DNA of 64,000 nt from Pseudomonas arcuscaelestis. Lineage in GTDB: Bacteria > Pseudomonadota > Gammaproteobacteria > Pseudomonadales > Pseudomonadaceae. The stretch lies in the NCBI RefSeq assembly GCF_016881005.1, contig NZ_JACOPV010000007.1, forward strand, positions 124,001 through 188,000, in the 5' to 3' direction. The notes under the pieces are model-generated. The model was not told the DNA's origin. It did no database searches and saw nothing but the letters and a program-made list of their open reading frames with translations. Each line of letters opens with the position of its first letter. Position 1 is the first letter of the stretch. The position numbers and the translations under genes are program-made. Shown piece by piece: positions 9,246 to 18,894 of the stretch.

Positions 9246-9998
9246 TTAACTATCGTCCCGCTCACGGAGATATTCCGTCAGCAGCTTCTTCTCTTCTCCA
9301 GAAAGTGAGCGACTTTCCAGAAGATCGGCGCGTCGTTCATAGGTCCGCCCAAGGGACTGCTGTAAACGCCATCGCCGGATATGTGCATGGTTGCCACTAA
9401 GCAACACGTCGGGAACACGCTGATCCGCATACACCTCCGGTCGGGTGTAGTGCGGGCAATCAAGCAGACCATCAGTGAAGGAGTCTTCCTCCGCCGAGTC
9501 CGCATGCCCTAAAGCTCCGGGCAGCAGCCGCGTAACCGCATCAATCAGGACCATCGCCGGCAGCTCACCACCGGACAACACATAATCACCAATCGACCAC
9601 TCTTCATCGACATGAGCATCAATAAAACGCTCGTCAATGCCTTCATAACGACCGGCTATCAGAATCAACGATTCGTGCTTCGCCAGGTCCTTGACCGCCG
9701 ACTGAGTCAGCTTGCGGCCTTGTGGGCTCAGGTAAATGACCTTTGCCGCCTCTCCGGTTGCCTGCCTTGCATCCACCAGGGCATCTTCCAGAGGCTTGAT
9801 CTTCATCACCATGCCTGGACCACCGCCAAAAGGCCGATCATCCACCGTATGGTGACGATCTGTGGTGTAGTCCCGCGGGTTCCAGCAGGTCAATTGCAGC
9901 AACCCCTGTTTTACCGCTCGGCTGGTAATGCCGTACTCACTGATGGCCGAGAACATCTCGGGAAACAGCGTGATGACGTCTACGCGCAGGCTGGCCAT
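9246..9998 (-). CDS. trmD: tRNA (guanine-N1)-methyltransferase
   Basis: TrmD methylates G37 next to the anticodon of several tRNAs, using S-adenosylmethionine, and so prevents frameshifting. The 250-residue protein shows the SPOUT knot signatures: [20 protein letters not shown] with the SAM pocket, and [20 protein letters not shown]. It starts 3 bases after the rimM stop, showing tight operon packing. Confidence 0.98.
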   Translation of the reverse strand: MASLRVDVITLFPEMFSAISEYGITSRAVKQGLLQLTCWNPRDYTTDRHHTVDDRPFGGGPGMVMKIKPLEDALVDARQATGEAAKVIYLSPQGRKLTQSAVKDLAKHESLILIAGRYEGIDERFIDAHVDEEWSIGDYVLSGGELPAMVLIDAVTRLLPGALGHADSAEEDSFTDGLLDCPHYTRPEVYADQRVPDVLLSGNHAHIRRWRLQQSLGRTYERRADLLESRSLSGEEKKLLTEYLRERDDS

Positions 9999-10001
9999 TG
10001 C

Positions 10002-10538
10002 TTAGAAGTCCGCGTCCCATTCCACCCTCATTTCGCCTGCATCCAGGTCGATTGCCAGCACGCATTGCTCTGTATAGGGCAACAACCGCTCGCGATCATC
10101 CAGGCTGCCCGCGCAGGGCTTGACCACCAATACATCATTCGCGCCGGTCTCCAACAGGTGATCAACCTTGCCGAACAGTTGTTCGTCTTGGTTGATGACT
10201 TTCAGGCCTACCAACTGGTACCAGTAGTACTCGTCGCTAGACAGGTTGGGCAGCAGGCTTCGCGAGATACAAATCTCATAACCGCTCAGAAGACGCGCTT
10301 CATCACGATCGTCGAGGCCTTTGAGCTTGGCGACCAGATCCTTTTGAGTGGAACGGCCACTGACCAGCTCGACCTGTTTCACCACGCCTTCGCGCCGAAG
10401 CGTCCAGTTGCGGTACCCCAACAGGTTTTCAATCGGATCAGTAAAGGAATAAACCTTCACTTCGCCGCGAACGCCGTGAACCGAAAAAATCTTGCCGACA
10501 ACGATCAAATCGTCAGCACTTTCTGGCGTCGCGTTCAT
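10002..10538 (-). CDS. rimM: 16S rRNA processing protein RimM
   Basis: RimM binds the 30S head and helps mature the 3' region of 16S rRNA together with S19. The 178-residue protein has the N-terminal RimM domain (VVGKIFSVHGVRGEVKVYSFTD start, key part GVRGEVKV) and a C-terminal PRC-barrel with EYYWYQLVGLKV. It lies 5 bases after rpsP and 3 bases before trmD in the conserved operon. Confidence 0.97.
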   Translation of the reverse strand: MNATPESADDLIVVGKIFSVHGVRGEVKVYSFTDPIENLLGYRNWTLRREGVVKQVELVSGRSTQKDLVAKLKGLDDRDEARLLSGYEICISRSLLPNLSSDEYYWYQLVGLKVINQDEQLFGKVDHLLETGANDVLVVKPCAGSLDDRERLLPYTEQCVLAIDLDAGEMRVEWDADF

Positions 10539-10543
10539 ATTGC

Positions 10544-10795
10544 TCAGGCAGCAGCCTTGGCAGCGTCCTTCAGCAGCTGAGCAACGCGCTCAGACGGCTG
10601 TGCGCCAACGCTCAACCAGTGAGCAACGCGGTCTTGCTTAACGGACAGACGAACTTCCTGGCCACGAGCGATAGGGTTGAAGAAACCAACCTGCTCGATG
10701 TGCGAACCGGTAACTGGGTTACGCGAGTCGGTCACGGTCAGGGTGTAGAATGGGCGCTTTTTAGAGCCACCACGGGCAAGACGGATGGTTAGCAT
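10544..10795 (-). CDS. rpsP: 30S ribosomal protein S16
   Basis: S16 is an early assembly protein of the 30S subunit. The ATG at 10795 gives 83 residues starting [17 protein letters not shown], the S16 signature. A longer frame runs upstream to 10897 but adds residues foreign to the family; the AGGAAC ribosome site before 10795 supports the short form. It is the first gene of the rpsP-rimM-trmD-rplS operon. Its leader contains a hairpin (CGGGCAC/GTGCCCG near 10837-10856). Confidence 0.97.
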   Translation of the reverse strand: MLTIRLARGGSKKRPFYTLTVTDSRNPVTGSHIEQVGFFNPIARGQEVRLSVKQDRVAHWLSVGAQPSERVAQLLKDAAKAAA

Positions 10796-10915
10796 TGAAC
10801 ATCGTTCCTGTAGTCGGTGCTGCAAATCATAATGCACAGCGGGCACACGGGTGCCCGAAAGGCCGCATATTCTCAAGGAATACACGGACTTTTGCAAATG
10901 CCTTTTTAGCTCAAG

Positions 10916-10988
10916 AAAAAAGGCCCGCCTGTAGATCTGCGAATAACGCTGCCTCTATATAAGGCAACAGTGTCCTACCGCACGGGCC
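10916..10988 (-). ncRNA. Structured RNA ending in a U run between ffh and rpsP (small RNA, attenuator or ffh terminator)
   Basis: Read on the minus strand, GGCCCG (10988-10983) pairs with CGGGCC (10927-10922), followed at once by six U. The enclosed 55 bases hold a second hairpin, TGCCT/AGGCA. Two more hairpins lie just upstream (CCTCG/CGAGG near 11005-11020 and TCGGTGC/GCACCGA near 11020-11040). A plain terminator rarely encloses so much sequence. It could be the 3' end of the ffh transcript, a separate small RNA, or a leader element before rpsP. No family name is claimed. Confidence 0.45.
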
Positions 10989-11058
10989 AAGTATGTTTAC
11001 CTCGACCCGAGGCAGGTTCCGATCGTCGGTGCGGTATGCACCGATAATCTGAATCAGG

Positions 11059-12435
11059 TTACAGCTTCGGCATGCCGCCGCCGGGCATCATACCGCCCAG
11101 GCCGCGCATCATTTTCGCCATGCCGCCCTTGGCAGAAAACTTCTTCATCATTTTCTGCATCTGCTTGTGCTGCTTGATCAAGCGGCCAATGTCCTGCACC
11201 TGGGTGCCGGAACCCATGGCGATCCGGCGCTTGCGCGAACCACTGATCAGTTCAGGGTCGCGGCGCTCAGCCGGGGTCATGGAGTTGATGATCGCCTCCA
11301 TCTGCTTGAACTGCTTTTCGGCTGCGCCTTGGGCATTACCCATTTGCGCCAGATTGACCCCGCCGATACTTGGCAGTTTATCCATGAGGCCGCCGAGACC
11401 GCCCATGTTCTTCATTTGTTGCAGCTGGTCTCGGAAGTCTTCGAGGTCGAAGCCCTTACCTTTCTTCAGCTTCTTGGCCAGTTTGTCGGCCTTTTCCTTG
11501 TCGAGGGTCTGCTCGGCCTGTTCGATCAGGCTGAGCACATCACCCATACCCAGGATGCGCGAGGCAATACGGTCCGGGTGGAACGGCTCGAGCGCTTCGC
11601 TCTTCTCACCCATACCGATGAACTTGATCGGCTTGCCGGTAATGGCACGCACCGAGAGTGCGGCACCGCCACGGGCATCACCATCGACCTTGGTCAGGAT
11701 CACACCGGTCAGCGGCAGCGCATCACCAAAAGCCTTGGCGGTGTTGGCGGCATCCTGGCCGGTCATGGCGTCGACGACGAACAGCGTCTCGATCGGCTTG
11801 ACTGCAGCGTGCAGGTCCTTGATTTCGGCCATCATCTCGGCGTCGATATGCAAGCGACCTGCGGTATCGACGATCACCACGTCGATGAATTTCAGCTTGG
11901 CTTCGCGAATAGCTGCTTCAGCGATAGCCACCGGCTTCTGGCTGATATCGGACGGGAAGAAGGTAACGCCGATATCGTTTGCCAGGGTTTCCAGTTGCTT
12001 GATTGCAGCAGGACGGTAAACGTCGGCCGACACCACCATTACCGACTTTTTCTTGCGTTCCTTGAGGAAGCGCGCCAGCTTGCCGGCAGTGGTGGTCTTA
12101 CCCGCGCCCTGCAAACCCGCCATCAGCACCACGGCCGGAGGTGCGGCATTGAGCGTCAGATCTTCGTTGGCGGCGCCCATCAAGCCTTCGAGTTCGGCTT
12201 GAACGATCTTCACAAACGCCTGGCCTGGTGTCAGGCTGCGCGACACCTCGGTGCCGACCGCACGCTCCTTGATCTTGTTGACGAAATCCTTGACCACCGG
12301 CAGGGCGACGTCAGCCTCCAGCAACGCCATGCGCACTTCACGCAGGGTGTCTTTGATGTTGTCTTCGGTCAGCTTGGCCTTGCCAGTGACATGGCGCAAC
12401 GTCTGTGACAGACGGTCGGTCAGGTTTTCAAACAT
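11059..12435 (-). CDS. ffh: Signal recognition particle protein Ffh
   Basis: Ffh binds 4.5S RNA and signal sequences of nascent membrane proteins and docks with FtsY. The 458-residue GTPase has the N domain, the G domain with GLQGAGKTTTAGKLA, VDTAGR and TKVDGDARGG, and a C-terminal methionine-rich M domain ending in MMRGLGGMMPGGG. Its length and domain order are normal. It is on the same strand as the rpsP operon but about 260 bases away, separated by a structured region, so it is probably a separate transcription unit. Confidence 0.98.
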   Translation of the reverse strand: MFENLTDRLSQTLRHVTGKAKLTEDNIKDTLREVRMALLEADVALPVVKDFVNKIKERAVGTEVSRSLTPGQAFVKIVQAELEGLMGAANEDLTLNAAPPAVVLMAGLQGAGKTTTAGKLARFLKERKKKSVMVVSADVYRPAAIKQLETLANDIGVTFFPSDISQKPVAIAEAAIREAKLKFIDVVIVDTAGRLHIDAEMMAEIKDLHAAVKPIETLFVVDAMTGQDAANTAKAFGDALPLTGVILTKVDGDARGGAALSVRAITGKPIKFIGMGEKSEALEPFHPDRIASRILGMGDVLSLIEQAEQTLDKEKADKLAKKLKKGKGFDLEDFRDQLQQMKNMGGLGGLMDKLPSIGGVNLAQMGNAQGAAEKQFKQMEAIINSMTPAERRDPELISGSRKRRIAMGSGTQVQDIGRLIKQHKQMQKMMKKFSAKGGMAKMMRGLGGMMPGGGMPKL

Positions 12436-12631
12436 GGTGATCCTTTCGGGTTCTGTAGAACCGAGGTTTATCAGCTGCCTCTGGCGTATTCGACGGGCCT
12501 TGGGCAGGGGCAGATCGGCGATTATAACGAAGACTCGGGCAAGCGCACACCTCGCCGTCGGCTGACAGTCTTCCTTGGCAGGCGCGTTCTATGCCAAACT
12601 CAATTCTTTTCGGGCTTGCCTAACAGGACTT

Positions 12632-13444
12632 ATGCTCCCCTTGTCACCCAGCTTGCTACCCAATCTTATCGCCGCCTGCCTGTATGCCGCCGCGACCTTC
12701 TATCAAGGCTCCCGTCTGGCGCAAGGTGCCAAGGCCGACAAACGCCTGCTCGGCCTGCTTGGCGCGCTTGCGGTCATCTCCCAGGGCACCGCGCTGTTCT
12801 GGCAGTTGCTCACGCCCCTTGGGCTGAGCCTGGACTTCTTCAGTGCTGCCAGCCTGATCGCAATGGCCGTGATCACCCTCACGCTGCTTGCCTGCCTGCG
12901 CATCCCGGTGGAAAACCTTTTAGTGCTGCTGTTTCCACTCGGCATGGCGACGGCGCTGATGGCCCAGTTCGCACCGTCGGGAACGGTACCGCTGATCAAC
13001 GAAGAGACCGGCATCCTCGCGCATATATTGCTGTCGATACTGGCATACGGGCTGTTTACCATCGCCGTGTTCCAGTCCTTGCTGCTGCTGGTACAAGACC
13101 ACCAGCTCAAGCACAAGCACCCTTCCGGCCTGATCCGCAACTTCCCACCGCTGCAGACCATGGAAAGCCTGCTATTTGGCTTTCTCTGGACCGGCTGGGG
13201 CCTGCTGTCGCTATCGCTGATATCCGGCTGGCTGTTCCTCGACAACCTGTTTGCCCAACACCTGGTACACAAGACTCTGTTGGCATGCCTGGCCTGGATA
13301 GTCTTCAGCGTATTGCTTTGGGGCCGCACCCGCCTAGGCTGGCGTGGCCACAAGGCAATCCGCTGGACCCTGGCCGGTTTCTGCCTGCTGATGCTTGCCT
13401 ACTTCGGGAGCAAGCTGGTGCGTGAATTCATCCTGCATATCTGA
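12632..13444 (+). CDS. CcsA/HemX-type inner membrane protein (cytochrome c assembly family, YpjD-like)
   Basis: The 270-residue protein has about eight hydrophobic helices and the cytochrome c assembly family region with SILAYGLFTIAVFQSLLLL and FLWTGWGLLSLSLISGW. Members of the CcsA/HemX group bind or handle haem, but the YpjD branch has no settled function. The start at 12632 (MLPLSPSLLPN) follows AGGA; an in-frame ATG at 12575 would add a poorly fitting extension. It is divergent from ffh and 13 bases upstream of the CorC-like gene, so the two are probably one operon. Confidence 0.87.
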   Translation: MLPLSPSLLPNLIAACLYAAATFYQGSRLAQGAKADKRLLGLLGALAVISQGTALFWQLLTPLGLSLDFFSAASLIAMAVITLTLLACLRIPVENLLVLLFPLGMATALMAQFAPSGTVPLINEETGILAHILLSILAYGLFTIAVFQSLLLLVQDHQLKHKHPSGLIRNFPPLQTMESLLFGFLWTGWGLLSLSLISGWLFLDNLFAQHLVHKTLLACLAWIVFSVLLWGRTRLGWRGHKAIRWTLAGFCLLMLAYFGSKLVREFILHI

Positions 13445-13457
13445 CAGGCACAGGTAA

Positions 13458-14672
13458 ATGGACGAACTGCCGTTAGGACCCTTGCTTGGCATTCTGGCCC
13501 TGGCACTGCTCTGGTCGGCAATATTCACTGCGGTGGACGCCGCCCAGCAGCAACTCAACAGCGCGCGACGCAACGGCCTGACGGACGAACATCCGAACCT
13601 GGCTGTCGCCCCCCAATCGCTAGTGCTTTGCTCAACCCTGGGCAAGTTGCTGGTCCTGGCCCTGGCCTGCCTGCTGGGCCAACGCTATAGCGGCGAACAA
13701 GGTTTCTGGCTTAGCGGCCTGGCAGGCGCTGCCCTTGTACTGGTCCTGGCCGAATACCTGCCACGGCAATTGGCGCGGCGCAATCCACAAACGTTCATTA
13801 CCTTGGGCAACAGCCTGCTTAAAGCGCCACTGAAGATACTCCAGCCCCTGGCCTGGCTGCTCGATGGCTGTGCGCGAGTACTGCTGCGTCCGTTTCGGGT
13901 TCAGCCCCCCGCGGTAACCCTGCACGACCAGGACAGCTACGATACAGATGCAGAAGAACACCTGCATGCCGACTACCGCCTCAATCTTCCCGACAGCCTG
14001 CTGGCCCTGGACAAAATCACCGTCAACGACATTCTGGTACCGCGCAATGATGTCGACGGCATCAATCTCGACGACTCGATCGAGCAGATCATCGAACAGT
14101 TGATCATCAGTCGTCACACGCGCCTGCCGGTCTATCACAGCGACATCAACCAAGTTGAAGCCATACTCAACACCAAGCTGATCAGCCACTTGCTGCCCAA
14201 GGCCGAATTGACCCGTGAAGCCCTGCAGGCGGCTTGCTACGATCCCTACTTCGTGCCTGAAAGTACGCCCCTGCAACTGCAGCTGCTCAATTTTCACAAG
14301 CAACAACGTCGCCTCGGCGTAGTGGTCGATGAATACGGCGAAGTGTTGGGCATCGTTACCCTGGAAGACATTCTCGAAGAAATCGTCGGCGAATTCGAAG
14401 ACGAACACAGCCTGGACAACCCGCACATTCATCCTCAAGCCGATGGTCGCTTCGTCATCGAAGGAACGGTGTCGATCCGCGAGCTGAACCGCAGCCTGGG
14501 CTGGCACCTGCCCAGCGATGGCCCGAAGACGCTCAACGGCCTGGTTACCGAAGCCCTGGAAAGTATCCCAGCCAGCGCGGTATGCCTGAAAATTGGTCGT
14601 TACCGGCTGGAAATTCTCGAAACAGAAGACAATTGTGCCAGTCGCATACTGGTCTGGACGGTAACTCGCTAG
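13458..14672 (+). CDS. HlyC/CorC family membrane protein with DUF21, two CBS domains and a CorC domain
   Basis: The 404-residue protein has an N-terminal CNNM/DUF21 membrane domain with three or four helices (to about residue 140), a CBS pair starting at VNDILVPRNDVDGI and containing DEYGEVLGIVTLEDILEEIVGE (key part VTLEDILEEIVGE), and a C-terminal CorC_HlyC domain. The family is linked to magnesium or cobalt efflux. It follows the CcsA-like gene closely. It is not a haemolysin in the toxin sense despite the family name. Confidence 0.92.
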   Translation: MDELPLGPLLGILALALLWSAIFTAVDAAQQQLNSARRNGLTDEHPNLAVAPQSLVLCSTLGKLLVLALACLLGQRYSGEQGFWLSGLAGAALVLVLAEYLPRQLARRNPQTFITLGNSLLKAPLKILQPLAWLLDGCARVLLRPFRVQPPAVTLHDQDSYDTDAEEHLHADYRLNLPDSLLALDKITVNDILVPRNDVDGINLDDSIEQIIEQLIISRHTRLPVYHSDINQVEAILNTKLISHLLPKAELTREALQAACYDPYFVPESTPLQLQLLNFHKQQRRLGVVVDEYGEVLGIVTLEDILEEIVGEFEDEHSLDNPHIHPQADGRFVIEGTVSIRELNRSLGWHLPSDGPKTLNGLVTEALESIPASAVCLKIGRYRLEILETEDNCASRILVWTVTR

Positions 14673-14939
14673 CTATACTCGGCCAACGCTTACCCAGCCT
14701 GGCCGTCTCGCTTGCTACCCGCACCCAGCGTCTCCCGACCAGCCCGCATCACTGAATACCGCGCGTTTTTCCGGCACTGCTTCACACCCCCGAAGATTGC
14801 CTGCGCCGCCCCTATCCCCAACGGGCTTATGCTCAGTCACGCGACCAACAACAATATGCTTCGGCGCCTGCCCGCTGACACCTTCCCGTGCAGGTCGGCA
14901 AACGCGCCCATGGAGCACTCGACTGTCAGGGATAATCGC

Positions 14940-16244
14940 ATGACAACCAGCAGCACCTACTCCGAAACGGCCCAGGCCAGCCCCGGCAATTCGCCAGCGA
15001 GAGTGGCAACCGCCAGCTTCATCGGTACCGCCATCGAGTTCTACGACTTTTATGTCTATGCCACTGCCGCCGCCCTGGTGATTGGACCGGTGTTCTTTCC
15101 GCAGACCTCTGGCACCGCCCAGATGCTTTCGGCTTTTCTGACCTTCGGCATTGCCTTCCTTGCCCGCCCCCTGGGTTCTGCCCTGTTTGGCCACTTCGGT
15201 GATCGTATCGGGCGTAAATCCACCTTGGTGGCATCGTTGCTGCTCATGGGGGTGTGCACCACCCTGATCGGTGTACTGCCAGGCTACGACAGCATCGGGG
15301 CCTGGGCACCGATCCTGTTATGCGTACTGCGTTTTGGTCAGGGCTTAGGGCTGGGCGGTGAATGGGGCGGCGCAGCGCTACTGGCCACCGAAAACGCCCC
15401 TAAAGGCAAGCGTGCCTGGTTTGGCATGTTCCCCCAGCTTGGGCCTTCAATCGGCTTTCTGGCCGCCAACGGCCTGTTCCTGACCCTGGCCATGACGCTG
15501 ACCGACGAGCAGTTTCGCAGCTGGGGTTGGCGCATCCCGTTCCTGCTCAGCGCAGCGCTGGTCATTGTTGGCCTGTATGTACGACTCAAGCTTGAAGAAA
15601 CCCCGGTGTTCGCCAAAGCCATTGCCCGTCACGAGCGCGTGAAAATGCCCGTGGTCGAACTTTTCTCCAACTACTGGATGCCGGTTCTACTCGGCGCCTC
15701 GGCGATGGTGGTGTGTTACGCCCTGTTCTACATATCCACGGTGTTCTCGCTCAGTTATGGCGTGTCCACCTTGGGCTACAGTCGCGAAACCTTCCTCGGC
15801 CTGCTGTGCTTCGCAGTGCTGTTCATGGCCCTGGCCACGCCACTGTCGGCCTGGTTGAGCGACAAATACGGGCGCAAGCCGGTGCTGATCATCGGCGCAA
15901 TACTGGCGATTCTTTCGGGCTTTACCATGCAGCCGTTGCTGACCTCGGGCTCAACTGCCGGGGTGGCGCTGTTCCTGGCCATCGAGCTGTTTCTGATGGG
16001 CGTGACATTTGCCCCGATGGGCGCGTTGCTGCCTGAACTGTTCCCGACCCATGTGCGTTATACCGGCGCCTCGGCAGCCTATAACCTGGGCGGGATTGTC
16101 GGTGCTTCGGCAGCACCGTTCTTCGCCCAGAAACTGGTAACGATGGGTGGATTGAGCTGGGTTGGCGGGTATGTCTCGGCAGCGGCTGTATTAAGTCTGA
16201 TAGCCGTCCTGTGCCTGAAAGAAACCCGGCACTCAGAGCTCTGA
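14940..16244 (+). CDS. MFS transporter of the metabolite:H+ symporter (MHS, ShiA/ProP-like) family
   Basis: The 434-residue protein has twelve hydrophobic segments and the MHS opening FIGTAIEFYDFYVYATAAAL, followed by the cytoplasmic loop GHFGDRIGRKSTL, and GLGLGGEWGGAALLATE. These proteins carry small organic acids, betaines or shikimate with protons. The substrate is not known here. The start at 14940 follows AGGGAT; upstream in-frame ATGs (from 14712) would add residues without family similarity. The 267 bases before it show no other gene. Confidence 0.92.
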   Translation: MTTSSTYSETAQASPGNSPARVATASFIGTAIEFYDFYVYATAAALVIGPVFFPQTSGTAQMLSAFLTFGIAFLARPLGSALFGHFGDRIGRKSTLVASLLLMGVCTTLIGVLPGYDSIGAWAPILLCVLRFGQGLGLGGEWGGAALLATENAPKGKRAWFGMFPQLGPSIGFLAANGLFLTLAMTLTDEQFRSWGWRIPFLLSAALVIVGLYVRLKLEETPVFAKAIARHERVKMPVVELFSNYWMPVLLGASAMVVCYALFYISTVFSLSYGVSTLGYSRETFLGLLCFAVLFMALATPLSAWLSDKYGRKPVLIIGAILAILSGFTMQPLLTSGSTAGVALFLAIELFLMGVTFAPMGALLPELFPTHVRYTGASAAYNLGGIVGASAAPFFAQKLVTMGGLSWVGGYVSAAAVLSLIAVLCLKETRHSEL

Positions 16245-16255
16245 AGGCTGGAGCT

Positions 16256-16287
16256 GCAAGCTGCAAGTGATCGTACTTGCAGCTTGC
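16256..16287. terminator. Perfect 13-bp hairpin between the MFS gene and purT (shared terminator/repeat)
   Basis: GCAAGCTGCAAGT (16256-16268) pairs with ACTTGCAGCTTGC (16275-16287) around a 6-base loop. The genes converge here, so it probably ends both transcripts. The sequence belongs to the AGCTGCAAG-type intergenic repeats also seen at 3166 and 39682. Confidence 0.7.
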
Positions 16288-16307
16288 AAACTGAGCACTT
16301 GCGGCGT

Positions 16308-17489
16308 TTAAAACTCGACGCTGACCGCTTGAGAGGCGCGTGTGGCTTTGGCTCGGGCGGCGTCGATCGATTCGTCACGGGCCAGGCACACACCCATGCG
16401 ACGCTGGCCATTGACCTCAGGCTTGCCGAACAGACGAATGGCAGTATCCGGTTCGCTCAGGGCTGCGCCGAGGTTGGCGAACGAGGTCTGTTGCGATTGC
16501 CCTTCCACCAGGATAACCGCAGATGCCGATGGGCCAAACTGACGAATCAGTGGAATCGGCAGGCCCAGAATGGCGCGTGCATGCAAGGCGAATTGCGACA
16601 GGTCCTGGGAGATCAGGGTCACAAGGCCGGTATCGTGCGGACGCGGAGATACTTCGCTGAACCACACCTGATCACCTTTGATGAACAGCTCCACACCGAA
16701 CAGACCCCGACCGCCTAATGCCTCAGTAACAGCCCTGGCTACGCGCTCGGATTCGGCCAACGCCACCGGGCTCATGGCCTGCGGCTGCCAGGACTCCTGG
16801 TAATCGCCCTTCTCCTGACGGTGGCCCACCGGTGCACAGAACGTGGTGCCGCCGACGTGGCGCACAGTCAGCAGGGTAATTTCGTAATCGAAGTCGATGA
16901 AGCCTTCAATGATCACTCGCCCCTTGCCGGCGCGACCACCCTCTTGAGCATAGTCCCAGGCTTTTTGCACATCGTCGGCACTGCGCAGCAAGCTCTGGCC
17001 TTTGCCCGATGAACTCATTACCGGCTTGACCACACACGGGAAGCCCAGGTCTTGGACCGCGTTGCGATAGTCTTCGAAGGTATCGGCAAAATGATAAGGC
17101 GAGGTCGGCAGATCCAGCTCTTCAGCAGCCAGGCGACGAATGCCTTCACGGTTCATGGTCAACTGGGTGGCACGGGCGGTGGGCACCACGGTGAAACCTT
17201 CGTTTTCCAGCTCGACCAGCGTCGCGGTGGCGATGGCTTCGATTTCCGGCACGATGTAGTGCGGCTTCTCGGCCTCGATCACTGCTCGCAGGGCCGCGCC
17301 ATCGAGCATATTGACTACATGGCTGCGATGGGCCACTTGCATGGCAGGTGCATTGGCGTAACGGTCCACGGCAATCACTTCAACGCCCAGGCGTTGCAGC
17401 TCGATCACGACTTCCTTGCCCAGCTCGCCACAGCCACAAAGCAGTACGCGGGTCGCTGTCGGCGACAATGGGGTTCCGATACGAGTCAT
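16308..17489 (-). CDS. purT: Formate-dependent phosphoribosylglycinamide formyltransferase
   Basis: PurT makes formyl-GAR from GAR, formate and ATP, a folate-free route to the third step of purine synthesis. The 393-residue ATP-grasp protein begins with an N-terminal pre-ATP-grasp fold ([20 protein letters not shown], key part GCGELGKE), then [17 protein letters not shown] as the ATP loop and [10 protein letters not shown] in the active site. An AGGACC ribosome site lies before the ATG at 17489. It converges with the MFS gene. Confidence 0.96.
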   Translation of the reverse strand: MTRIGTPLSPTATRVLLCGCGELGKEVVIELQRLGVEVIAVDRYANAPAMQVAHRSHVVNMLDGAALRAVIEAEKPHYIVPEIEAIATATLVELENEGFTVVPTARATQLTMNREGIRRLAAEELDLPTSPYHFADTFEDYRNAVQDLGFPCVVKPVMSSSGKGQSLLRSADDVQKAWDYAQEGGRAGKGRVIIEGFIDFDYEITLLTVRHVGGTTFCAPVGHRQEKGDYQESWQPQAMSPVALAESERVARAVTEALGGRGLFGVELFIKGDQVWFSEVSPRPHDTGLVTLISQDLSQFALHARAILGLPIPLIRQFGPSASAVILVEGQSQQTSFANLGAALSEPDTAIRLFGKPEVNGQRRMGVCLARDESIDAARAKATRASQAVSVEF

Positions 17490-17583
17490 TTCAGGTCCTC
17501 AGAGGGAAGGAATCCCGGGCTGCCCCAAGCGGCGCAGGCCAGTGAAAAGGAGCGCCATTTTACATGAACTGCGGCGCATGGCC

Positions 17584-18051
17584 TCAGCCAACGATGGCAC
17601 GCTTGCGCAGGCGCCAGGCCATGATCAGCCAGACTGCCGTCACACCGGCAAATTTTGAAGCCAGTGCGGTACCGACCACCGCCGGCGTCAAGGCGCCGAT
17701 CATGCCGAAAAAGATCAAGGTGTCGATGGGAATACTCAGCGCCGAGCTCAACCACAAGCGGTCGTGCAAAGGCCGCTTGGTAACACTGAAAACCAGCCAG
17801 TCGATAAGCTCGGAGACGGCGAAAGCGGTCGCACTGGCCAAGGCAATGGCAGGCTCGGAGGTCACATAGGACAGCACCAGCGCCACCAGCATGGCCAACA
17901 AAGCGCCATGACCGTAACGGGTTTGCACCATGTCCCGCAGGATGAACACCAGCCCGCCCCAGGCAGACCAGATGACGTCCAGATGCGGGGCGCTGGAGAA
18001 GGCGTAGTTGATCAGCACGACGCTGCTGATGTAGGCAATCAAAAAAGGCAT
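17584..18051 (-). CDS. VUT family (Vut_1/DUF165) inner membrane protein, queuosine-precursor-transporter-like
   Basis: The 155-residue protein has four or five hydrophobic helices and the motif SATAFAVSELIDWLVFS, characteristic of the Vut_1 family that includes the YhhQ preQ0/preQ1 importer. It is shorter than the typical YhhQ (about 220 residues), so it may be a divergent branch with another substrate. Transport of a queuosine precursor is only a family-based guess. It lies on the minus strand between purT and the DUF1289 gene. Confidence 0.8.
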   Translation of the reverse strand: MPFLIAYISSVVLINYAFSSAPHLDVIWSAWGGLVFILRDMVQTRYGHGALLAMLVALVLSYVTSEPAIALASATAFAVSELIDWLVFSVTKRPLHDRLWLSSALSIPIDTLIFFGMIGALTPAVVGTALASKFAGVTAVWLIMAWRLRKRAIVG

Positions 18052-18114
18052 GGAATAGACCGCTGGACAAGCCCTACAGGGTACTGGAGCGGCTGCTTGC
18101 GGCCAAGTGCCAGT

Positions 18115-18327
18115 TCAGCACGTGACGCTACCGACGCTGAGCATCACTCCCGCCGCCACTGCCCGCTCGTGACACAACTTGAGCACCTGCCGACGCTCGA
18201 TGTTGTCCATCCGTCCCCAACGGGTAATTTCTGCAGCGCTGCGCTGGCAGCCTGTGCAGATGTCGGCCTCGTCCAGGGCGCAGATATGCACGCAGGGCGA
18301 CGCGACCGGGCGTTCACTACTGCTCAT
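18115..18327 (-). CDS. DUF1289 family small cysteine-rich protein
   Basis: This 70-residue protein carries SPCVHICALDEADICTGCQRS, with cysteines arranged C-x3-C-x7-C-x2-C, the usual DUF1289 pattern that may bind iron-sulfur or zinc. The WGRMDNIERRQVL region is also typical. Its ATG at 18327 overlaps the last base of the carbonic anhydrase stop codon (TGATG), so translation is probably coupled. Function is unknown. Confidence 0.87.
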   Translation of the reverse strand: MSSSERPVASPCVHICALDEADICTGCQRSAAEITRWGRMDNIERRQVLKLCHERAVAAGVMLSVGSVTC

Positions 18328-18851
18328 CAATCCTCCTGCGGGGCCAGGTCACGGGCATAACGCTCGGCGTTATGCACATAATGCGCGGCGCTTGCCTCGA
18401 GCATTTTCTTCTGTGACTCAGTCAGCTCGCGCACCACCTTGCCGGGAGAGCCCATCACCAATGATCCGTCAGGAATCTCCTTGCCCTCCGGAATCAGCGC
18501 ATTGGCGCCAATAATGCAATATTTGCCGATACGCGCACCATTGAGGATGACCGCATTGATACCGATCAGGCTGTAGTCACCGACGCTGCAGCCATGCAGC
18601 ATGGCGTTGTGACCGACAGTCACGCCTTTGCCCAAGGTGAGCGGCGAGCCCATGTCGGTATGCATCACTGTGCCATCCTGGACGTTACTGTTCTCGCCAA
18701 TATCGATCAGTTCGTTATCACCGCGCAGCACTGCGCCGAACCAGACACTGGCCCCCGCCTGCAGTCGCACTTTGCCAATCAGCGTCGCGGTTGGCGCCGC
18801 CCAGCTGCGTGGATGGGTTTCGACCTCAAGGTCGCCCAAACGATATTTCAT
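18327..18851 (-). CDS. Gamma carbonic anhydrase-like hexapeptide-repeat protein
   Basis: The 174-residue protein is a left-handed beta helix of hexapeptide repeats, with the metal-site histidines in [23 protein letters not shown] and its neighbours. This is the YrdA/PaaY-like group, whose members bind zinc; only some are active carbonic anhydrases. The ATG at 18851 follows GAGGAA; an upstream ATG at 18944 lies within the Nudix gene and was rejected. It is followed by the DUF1289 gene with a one-base overlap. Confidence 0.92.
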   Translation of the reverse strand: MKYRLGDLEVETHPRSWAAPTATLIGKVRLQAGASVWFGAVLRGDNELIDIGENSNVQDGTVMHTDMGSPLTLGKGVTVGHNAMLHGCSVGDYSLIGINAVILNGARIGKYCIIGANALIPEGKEIPDGSLVMGSPGKVVRELTESQKKMLEASAAHYVHNAERYARDLAPQED

Positions 18852-18894
18852 GCGTGGTTCCTCACGGTGCGACAATGTCGGCGGGTGGGCCCGC

